DNA from: Syntrophaceae bacterium
GTDB lineage: Bacteria; Desulfobacterota; SM23-61
Length of the DNA stretch: 5,485 nucleotides
Direction of reading: 5' to 3'
Assembly: GCA_003154025.1 (NCBI GenBank)
Contig: PMCE01000046.1
Coordinates: 1 to 5,485, forward strand
The notes below the pieces were generated by a model that was given only the letters and a program-made list of their open reading frames with translations, ran no database searches and was not told the origin of the DNA. Made by a program: the position numbers and the translations under genes. Positions 1 to 3,961 of the stretch are shown here, in pieces (position 1 is the stretch's first letter; each line of letters starts with the position of its first letter).

Positions 1-1103
1 TCCTCACTCATCTTAACGGAGATCGGAAGGGCGATGGCGCGCTTCAGGAGGGTCTCCGACTTCGGCCAGGCGTCCGTCCGGTACGGGGGCAGGGATTGGA
101 TCATGTGTTTCCAGTTGCCGGAAAAATGCCAGTTCATGGCCGAGGGCAGAATCTTGGTGTCGACCTTCGATTTGGCCAGATGATCATTAAAGGCCCTAGC
201 GACCTTGGCATCGGGGAGGAAGAAAGCCAGGGTGTCCCCTCCATCCCCCGCGGGATCGGGAAGGTCGCGGAACTGGACCTGGGGGATCGAGGCAATGGCC
301 TTTTTGATTTCTCCTTTGTTTTTCCGCTGTTCGGCCAGCACATAATCCAGCCGGTCCAGTTGGACGAGGCCGAAGGCCCCCTGCACCTCGGTCATCCGGT
401 AGTTGAACCCGGTGATGCGGTGCGGGTCCTCTCCCCGGGCAACTTCCGGGTTATGGACATGGCCGTGGTCGTGATACTCGCAGGCGAGTTCGTAGAGTTT
501 CTTGTCATCGGTAACCAACATCCCCCCTTCGCCGGTGGTCAGGGTCTTTACGTAGTCGAAGCTGTAGGTCCCCACCGCCCCGATGGTTCCCGTCTTTTTG
601 CCTTTGTAACCCGACCCGCAGGCCTGGCAGGAATCCTCGATCACGGGAATGTTTTTCTTCCGGGCGATGGCCATGATCTCGTCCATGCGTGCGGGAACTC
701 CGAGCATGTGAACCGGCATGATGGCCCGGGTCTTATCGGTGATCTTGGCTTCCAGGTCTTGGGGGTCCATGTTCAAGGAGGTATCTACTTCGGTCAGCAC
801 GGGGGTTGCCCCCGCCTCCAGGACCCCTTCCACGGTGGCGACAAAGGTGAAGCACTGGGTGATGACCTCATCGCCCCTCCTGATTCCCAGGGAGGCCACG
901 GCCACTCGAACGGCGGCCGACCCGGAAGAGACTCCCAAAGCATATTTGCTGCCCACGTATTTGGAAAACTGGTTTTCAAAATCCTGAACCTTGAAAATGT
1001 TCTTTCTTTTCTCGTTGAAGCCGTACCGGAAAAGAACGCCCCGGCCGATGACCTCGGATACGGCGTCCTGCTCTTCTTTGCCGATCAATTCTGCTCCGCC
1101 CAT
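1..1103 (-). CDS. kdnA: KdnA-like PLP-dependent sugar aminotransferase (DegT/DnrJ/EryC1/StrS family), C-terminus beyond the window
   Basis: This is an open frame of 367 codons that runs off the left edge; family members are roughly 370-430 residues, so about 30 C-terminal residues are missing. The ATG at 1103-1101 is chosen because AGGGAGGT (1117-1110) sits six bases upstream. Family hallmarks are in order: cofactor-phosphate motif SSGSAA (59-64), the acidic PLP-ring contact in IEDSCQA (155-161), the Schiff-base lysine K186 in SFDYVKTLTTGEGG (181-194), and GFNYRMTE (232-239). The usual His/Asn-Pro before the lysine is replaced by Asp-Tyr-Val. That change, together with DHGHVH (212-217), ASIPQVQFRDLPDPAGD (271-287) and NWHFSGNWKH (324-333), resembles Shewanella KdnA as I recall it, which aminates C8 of oxidised Kdo in the cytoplasm for lipopolysaccharide synthesis. 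The gene follows a broken KdnB-like gene, its expected partner. The family is certain; the Kdo substrate is inferred, and another nucleotide-sugar or surface-sugar substrate is possible. Confidence 0.85.
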   Translation of the reverse strand, partial: MGGAELIGKEEQDAVSEVIGRGVLFRYGFNEKRKNIFKVQDFENQFSKYVGSKYALGVSSGSAAVRVAVASLGIRRGDEVITQCFTFVATVEGVLEAGATPVLTEVDTSLNMDPQDLEAKITDKTRAIMPVHMLGVPARMDEIMAIARKKNIPVIEDSCQACGSGYKGKKTGTIGAVGTYSFDYVKTLTTGEGGMLVTDDKKLYELACEYHDHGHVHNPEVARGEDPHRITGFNYRMTEVQGAFGLVQLDRLDYVLAEQRKNKGEIKKAIASIPQVQFRDLPDPAGDGGDTLAFFLPDAKVARAFNDHLAKSKVDTKILPSAMNWHFSGNWKHMIQSLPPYRTDAWPKSETLLKRAIALPISVKMSE

Positions 1104-1109
1104 CTGCCG

Positions 1110-1117
1110 ACCTCCCT
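1110..1117 (-). promoter_or_regulatory. Ribosome binding site of the KdnA-like gene
   Basis: AGGGAGGT on the minus strand is close to the full anti-16S complement and lies six bases before the ATG at 1103. It fixes the start of the aminotransferase and shows that the gene can be translated independently of the broken upstream gene. Confidence 0.75.
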
Positions 1118-1122
1118 AATAA

Positions 1123-1215
1123 GAATTCGGAATCCGGATTGCGGAATAAAAGCCCGCATATCGATTTGCACTTCTCTTTCCGGATTCCGCCTTCCGCATT
1201 TCCTTCTGAAAGGAA
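1123..1215. repeat. Intergenic cluster of short inverted repeats between the kdnB-like remnant and kdnA
   Basis: The spacer carries degenerate 7-8 base units of the kind TTCGGAAT / CCGGATTG. CGGAATCCGG (1128-1137) is inverted at 1180-1189, and TGCGGAA (1140-1146) is inverted at 1192-1198. The arms interleave rather than nest. AATCCGGATT (1131-1140) is a perfect palindrome, and TTCCTT (1200-1205) pairs with AAGGAA (1210-1215). No T-run follows on the minus strand, so this is not a typical terminator. It looks like a small dispersed intergenic repeat; whether it occurs elsewhere in the genome cannot be seen here. Confidence 0.5.
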
Positions 1216-1253
1216 TCTTACCCCAAATTCCCCTGCCAGGACAAGATGGAAAG

Positions 1254-1686
1254 TTAAAAAACCCTGCGATAGGTTTGGATGGCATCTTCGAAAGAGACCG
1301 GCCGGGGGTTGTTCTTCAGCGGGCGGATAACTTTCAGCGCCCTTTCCGCCATTCCGGGGAAGACCGATTCGGGACCCCCCAGGTCGCTCAGCCGCAGGGG
1401 GGACCTGGATGTCCCGGGCCAGGCGTTTCACCCATCCGGCGGCCAGAAGAGCCGCCTTCCGGGAAAAGAGGACGAAAAGCAAACCTTCGCGCACCGGAGA
1501 CGGGGGAACCTTGGAGAAAGCACCCGTTTCGCCAAAACCGGCGGTCCACCACCGTCAGGATCTTCCCCCCGCCGGTCTTGCGAATGGCGCTCCCCAGCCG
1601 TTCGACCGCCCCGACTCCAAACGCAATTTCTCCTGCCGCACGAAAGGTAAAGATTCCCGTGATTCGATGCCTCTCTTCTTTGTCAC
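1254..1686 (-). pseudogene. kdnB: Decayed iron-type alcohol dehydrogenase (KdnB-like) with internal deletion and frameshifts
   Basis: Iron-type (group III) alcohol dehydrogenases are about 380 residues; only about 140 codons' worth remains here, in three frames. The first piece (about 1663-1538) reads FTFRAAGEIAFGVGAVERLG then GGGKILTVVD, the family N-terminus. An extra base in the T4 run (1534-1537) moves the frame to FGETGAFSKV and FVLFS. Near 1452-1464 the text jumps to the C-terminal region, AAGWVKRLARDIQVP. An extra base in a C6 run (1397-1402) then gives LRLSDLGGPESVFPGMAERA and LKNNPRPVSFEDAIQTYRRVF, ending at TAA 1256-1254. The GGGSxxDxAK-type nucleotide loop and the Asp/His metal ligands fall in the missing part, so the product cannot be active. 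The likely old start, GTG at 1686-1684, overlaps the upstream stop as GTGA but is out of frame with the first homologous piece, implying a further indel. The C-terminus resembles KdnB, which oxidises C8 of Kdo before KdnA acts. The family call is strong; the KdnB call rests on that similarity and on the neighbour. Confidence 0.75.
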
Positions 1687-3137
1687 TCTTCTATGGATAA
1701 ACGATGCTGGTCGTCGGCGAACGAAAATTGTTGGTTCTTGTGGGACCGGACATACGCTTCCACCCGGTTCTGAAGCCCCGGGGCGAGATTCAGAAATTTG
1801 ACCCCCATCCCCCGGCGCAAGGTTCGGCTCTCCTTTCCGTACTTGTTGGTCCAGATCACCTTGCACTCCACTTCGATCGGTTTTTCTCCTTCGGCCAGAT
1901 GGAGTTTCAAGAGGAACTCCTCTCCCAGGTCCAAGGGGTTGGGGGTGCGGATAAAAACCCCACCGTTGCCCAGATCCTGGGAAACGGCCAGAGGTTCCCC
2001 TTCTATATCCACCTGGAGCATCTTCGTGATCCGGTCATCCGCCTGCCGGCTGAGGGCCTCCTGCTCGGCTACCGGAAGGGTTCCTTTCACGACCTCTTCG
2101 GTCTGTTCGGAAAGGGGAGGGTTCGCCCCCAAGATCGAGGCCGGAAGAAGCTTCCCGATATGATTCTCGATTCGCCTCCGTTCCACATCCGACAGGGTTT
2201 GCAGCTGGTTCAGAATGTTGTCCAGGTATTGTTCATAGTTCTTCCGGAAGCTGACCCCCTTGCGGACTTCCTCTCCCAGGGTGGAGGTCTCCATGGCGGT
2301 GGAGACCTGGTTGCCGAGGATCACCAGGAACTGGAGGTCTCGCTCGGTGAATTTCCGGTCGTCGTCGAGGATGACCGCGGTGAGGGCGCCGATGGATTTT
2401 TCCTGCCATGCCAGAGGGATGCTGATCAGCGAGGTAATCTTCCGGTCCCGATCCTGGTATTTCAGAAAATCGGAGAAATCCCCGGGCTCCCGCAGGAGGA
2501 AAGGCCTCTTCTGCCGCAGGGCCTTGCGGGCCATCTCCTTCTCTTCAAACAGGCCCACCTGTTCATGGAGGGAGTCCGAGGTGAAAGTGAATTGGGTTTT
2601 GAGGATCCCGCTTTTCTCTTCCAGGAGGAAGACGGTGGAGCGATGGGCCTTCAGGCAGTTCAAGGATTCCCGCCCGACCATCTCCAGGACGCCCGTAAAG
2701 TCCCGATGGCTGTTGATGGCCGAGCCGACCTGGGCCAGCGCCACCACCTCCTCCATGCTGCCCCTCGCCCGTTCCAGCTTGACTTTATGGATGAAGATCT
2801 GCCGCCGCTCCTCCCCAAATTTCCGTTTTTGGGAAAATACATAATAGCAGAACGCCAGCAGCAGGATGGCCGCCGGTAAGATCAGCACCGAGATCCGCAA
2901 GGAGGTCAATCCTTCCCACAATTCCCACGGGGAAAGGTTCAGGGAAGAGAGATCCACGACCAGAAGAAAGAGGGTCTGCAGGAGGATCACGAAGATGGCC
3001 AGAAACCAGAGTTGGGAATCCTTCTTCTCCAGGAGCTCGATGTCTCTGAGCGACTTGGCCTCTTCGATATCCTTATCGAAATCCTTTGTGAGGATCTCAG
3101 GTTTGAGGCTTCTTTTTGAGGATTTCCTAGAGCTCAC
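1683..3137 (-). CDS. Membrane-anchored GAF and PilZ domain protein, putative c-di-GMP-related signalling protein
   Basis: This 484-residue protein has a charged N-terminus (1-40), two hydrophobic helices (about 43-62 and 83-101) with a short loop outside the cytoplasm, a charged linker (102-130), a GAF domain (about 131-288) and a C-terminal PilZ domain (about 367-465). The PilZ signature SQDLGNGGVFIRT (386-398) corresponds to the usual D/NxSxxG motif, followed by a TPNPLDLGEEF stretch and GMGVKFLNL (443-451). This resembles the PilZ subtype expanded in Myxococcus and deltaproteobacteria (TIGR02266-like). The RxxxR that normally precedes the strand and grips c-di-GMP reads R369-ITK-M373, so the second arginine is missing and binding is uncertain. 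No output enzyme is visible, so it probably acts through protein contacts. The GTG start follows GAGGG (3147-3143) by five bases and comes directly after an in-frame TGA. The stop overlaps the GTG of the broken downstream dehydrogenase, suggesting one transcript. Confidence 0.85.
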   Translation of the reverse strand: MSSRKSSKRSLKPEILTKDFDKDIEEAKSLRDIELLEKKDSQLWFLAIFVILLQTLFLLVVDLSSLNLSPWELWEGLTSLRISVLILPAAILLLAFCYYVFSQKRKFGEERRQIFIHKVKLERARGSMEEVVALAQVGSAINSHRDFTGVLEMVGRESLNCLKAHRSTVFLLEEKSGILKTQFTFTSDSLHEQVGLFEEKEMARKALRQKRPFLLREPGDFSDFLKYQDRDRKITSLISIPLAWQEKSIGALTAVILDDDRKFTERDLQFLVILGNQVSTAMETSTLGEEVRKGVSFRKNYEQYLDNILNQLQTLSDVERRRIENHIGKLLPASILGANPPLSEQTEEVVKGTLPVAEQEALSRQADDRITKMLQVDIEGEPLAVSQDLGNGGVFIRTPNPLDLGEEFLLKLHLAEGEKPIEVECKVIWTNKYGKESRTLRRGMGVKFLNLAPGLQNRVEAYVRSHKNQQFSFADDQHRLSIEE

Positions 3138-3142
3138 TCATT

Positions 3143-3147
3143 CCCTC
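3143..3147 (-). promoter_or_regulatory. Ribosome binding site deciding the GTG start of the GAF-PilZ gene
   Basis: GAGGG lies five bases before GTG 3137-3135. An ATG at 3141-3139 is also near but reads only Met-Ser-Glu-Leu before TAG, so it cannot start the long protein. It overlaps the real start in another frame. The codon before the GTG is TGA, so no earlier in-frame start exists. Confidence 0.6.
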
Positions 3148-3244
3148 TTGATGATACCCCGTTCCCCCACTCTTGCCGGTCGGAACCCTTCGGGGGCCCC
3201 GAGTGAATAGAGCCTTCCCTGGCGGCGCCCGGTCGAGGGAATTG

Positions 3245-3261
3245 CCGGCCCGCCGGGCCGG
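3245..3261. other. GC-only hairpin in the leader of the GAF-PilZ gene
   Basis: CCGGCCC (3245-3251) and GGGCCGG (3255-3261) form a perfect seven-pair stem of G and C only, with a three-base loop. It lies just downstream of the weaker promoter and about 110 bases before the GTG start. No T-run follows on either strand, so it is not a classical terminator. It could stabilise the mRNA 5' end or pause polymerase. Confidence 0.5.
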
Positions 3262-3269
3262 TCCTTTGA

Positions 3270-3307
3270 ATCATATAAATCATATCATTCTGCTGGGGGA
3301 AAAACAA
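3270..3307 (-). promoter_or_regulatory. Candidate sigma70-type promoter for the GAF-PilZ gene with duplicated -10
   Basis: An AT-rich island in GC-rich sequence. On the minus strand TTGTTT (3307-3302) is followed after 17 bases by TATGAT (3284-3279), a 5/6 match to TATAAT. A second TATGAT (3275-3270) lies nine bases further on. The duplication comes from the direct repeat AATCATAT at 3269-3276 and 3278-3285 on the plus strand. The -35 matches only 3/6. Transcription would start near 3272 and give a leader of about 135 bases. Confidence 0.4.
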
Positions 3308-3418
3308 CCTCTCCCCCTCAGGGCTTGGATGCCCTCCCCTGCTTCGGGTTCACCTCCGGGAGAAATTGGACCTCTGTCTTTTCCCAATTCGCCGGGTGAA
3401 AGGAATGAGGGCCCAGAC

Positions 3419-3442
3419 GGCGGGACGCGGAAGATTCCCGCC
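3419..3442. other. Seven-pair hairpin in the intergenic region
   Basis: GGCGGGA (3419-3425) is inverted as TCCCGCC (3436-3442) around a ten-base loop. There is no adjacent T-run in the direction needed for termination on the minus strand, where the four Ts precede the stem instead of following it. The role is unknown. Confidence 0.4.
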
Positions 3443-3497
3443 TAAAATCAGCAGCCGGGAAACCCCGCCTACTCCTTCCTCTTTATCGGCTCCCCTG

Positions 3498-3521
3498 CCT
3501 TCCCCCTTAAAGGGAGGAAGG
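3498..3521. other. Bulged 10-bp hairpin in the intergenic region
   Basis: CCTTCC (3498-3503) pairs with GGAAGG (3516-3521), and CCCT (3504-3507) pairs with AGGG (3511-3514). A3515 is bulged and the loop has three bases. On the plus strand a TTTT follows after about seven bases, but no gene precedes it on that strand. On the minus strand no T-run follows. I would not call it a terminator. Confidence 0.4.
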
Positions 3522-3597
3522 ATTAGGATTTTAATCGCAAACTTAGGAGCGCAAACCTCTTGCCAGGCTACCGGGCCCTCCTTCCCTCCTCCGACGC

Positions 3598-3655
3598 ATC
3601 GAGTCCCCGGAGACCCTTGGCCTTTCGCCCCATTTCCTCGATTCGCGCTCTCCGG
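3598..3655 (-). ncRNA. Possible structured RNA element (H-type pseudoknot) just downstream of a strong promoter
   Basis: In the minus-strand transcript CCGGAGA (3655-3649) can pair with TCTCCGG (3613-3607), and ATCGAG (3642-3637), lying inside that loop, can pair with CTCGAT (3603-3598). The connecting loops are 6, 23 and 3 bases, a workable geometry for an H-type pseudoknot. The 23-base loop contains GGGGCG, AAAG and then GGGTCT as the 3' side begins, a text like the core of GEMM-I riboswitches. The match is broken by a one-base shift and by a missing 3' half. The element begins about 14 bases after the predicted start of transcription. No folding program or covariance model was run, so it could be chance pairing in GC-rich DNA. 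Confidence 0.3.
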
Positions 3656-3675
3656 CTGGGTTTCATTTTTTCCCT

Positions 3676-3704
3676 ACTATAGACGAAGGGAAGAGTGATG
3701 TCAA
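3676..3704 (-). promoter_or_regulatory. Near-consensus sigma70-type promoter facing the GAF-PilZ gene
   Basis: On the minus strand a perfect TTGACA (3704-3699) is followed, after exactly 17 bases, by TATAGT (3681-3676), which matches TATAAT at five of six positions. Transcription would start in the A-rich stretch near 3669 and run left into noncoding sequence for about 530 bases before the GAF-PilZ start. It is the best promoter in the window. Its distance from the next gene implies a long leader or a separate small RNA. Confidence 0.6.
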
Positions 3705-3720
3705 ACCAAAGGGAACGTTT

Positions 3721-3945
3721 TGTAGTCACGCTGTCGCATCGGCGCGAAGTCGCGTGGGCGTGTAGTCGAATGATGGGGTAGAGTCTCGGTTGGGTGGAAT
3801 TTGGCGGAATATGCTTGGGAGCAGATTTCCCTGTCCCTGGATGATGTTGAATCGGTTGATATCAGACAGGAGGTGGAATTCGACCCTAGGATTATAAGGC
3901 TGTGGGGTCGCGCGACCTGGAGACTGCGCGGCTACGCGACCAAGC
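3721..3945. repeat. Palindrome-rich GC tract, possible dispersed repeat
   Basis: The left part contains TGTAGTC twice, 40 bases apart (3721-3727 and 3761-3767), and a near-palindrome with arms CGCGA (3743-3747) and TCGCG (3750-3754). The right part contains the perfect 12-base palindrome GGTCGCGCGACC (3906-3917), whose left half also pairs with CGCGACC at 3935-3941. The middle (about 3770-3900) is less GC-rich. The minus strand stays open from 3953 to 3726 (75 codons), but without a ribosome site or recognised family. The layout, with GC-palindromic ends around a unique centre, suggests a REP-like or small miniature element. Copies elsewhere would be needed to confirm it. Confidence 0.35.
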
Positions 3946-3961
3946 GCCTGCACAACTTCCT

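Larger units (their letters stand above)
3142..3961. other. 820-base intergenic region without a supported gene
   Basis: No frame on either strand shows a recognisable protein here; the open frames are short and of low complexity, rich in Pro, Arg and Ser. The region holds, from right to left: a GC-palindrome tract (about 3721-3945), a near-consensus leftward promoter (3676-3704), a possible pseudoknotted RNA (3598-3655), a bulged 10-bp hairpin (3498-3521), a 7-bp hairpin (3419-3442), a weaker promoter (3270-3307) and a GC-only hairpin (3245-3261). The two promoters face the GAF-PilZ gene, which would then have leaders of about 530 and 135 bases. No rho-independent terminator for the upstream glutamate-synthase-like gene is evident. 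Confidence 0.6.

Noticed and set aside
976..1494. 172-codon minus-strand open frame treated as one gene
   Set aside because: Only its first about 30 residues (KAALLAAGWVKRLARDIQVP) belong to the dehydrogenase remnant. After the C6 run it leaves the homologous frame, and it then runs across the spacer into the aminotransferase gene out of frame.
1254..1686. Frameshifts as sequencing error only
   Set aside because: Two of the shifts are in homopolymers and could be errors, but a loss of about 240 internal codons cannot be explained this way, and the long neighbouring genes show no such errors.
96..1700. 534-codon open frame on the plus strand
   Set aside because: It lies antisense to the KdnA-like gene and the dehydrogenase remnant. 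Its text is Gly/Pro/Arg-rich with no domain, while the minus strand shows clear family motifs and a ribosome site.
1704..2879. 391-codon open frame on the plus strand
   Set aside because: Antisense shadow of the GAF-PilZ gene; no recognisable domain and a composition typical of reverse-frame translation.
3498..3536. Rho-independent terminator
   Set aside because: The stem is bulged, the following TTTT is about seven bases away and only on the plus strand, where no gene precedes it; on the minus strand there is no T-run.
3650..3670. SAM-I riboswitch from the ATGAAACCC text
   Set aside because: Only this short stretch matches. The GGCAACC continuation and the surrounding helices are absent, and it falls at the predicted transcription start.
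3726..3953. 75-codon minus-strand open frame as a small gene
   Set aside because: No ribosome site, no recognised family, and it covers the palindromic repeat tract, so the translation is probably incidental.
3906..3961. Terminator of the glutamate-synthase-like gene
   Set aside because: The GC palindrome lies downstream of the stop on the minus strand, but no T-run follows it, so rho-independent termination is not supported.
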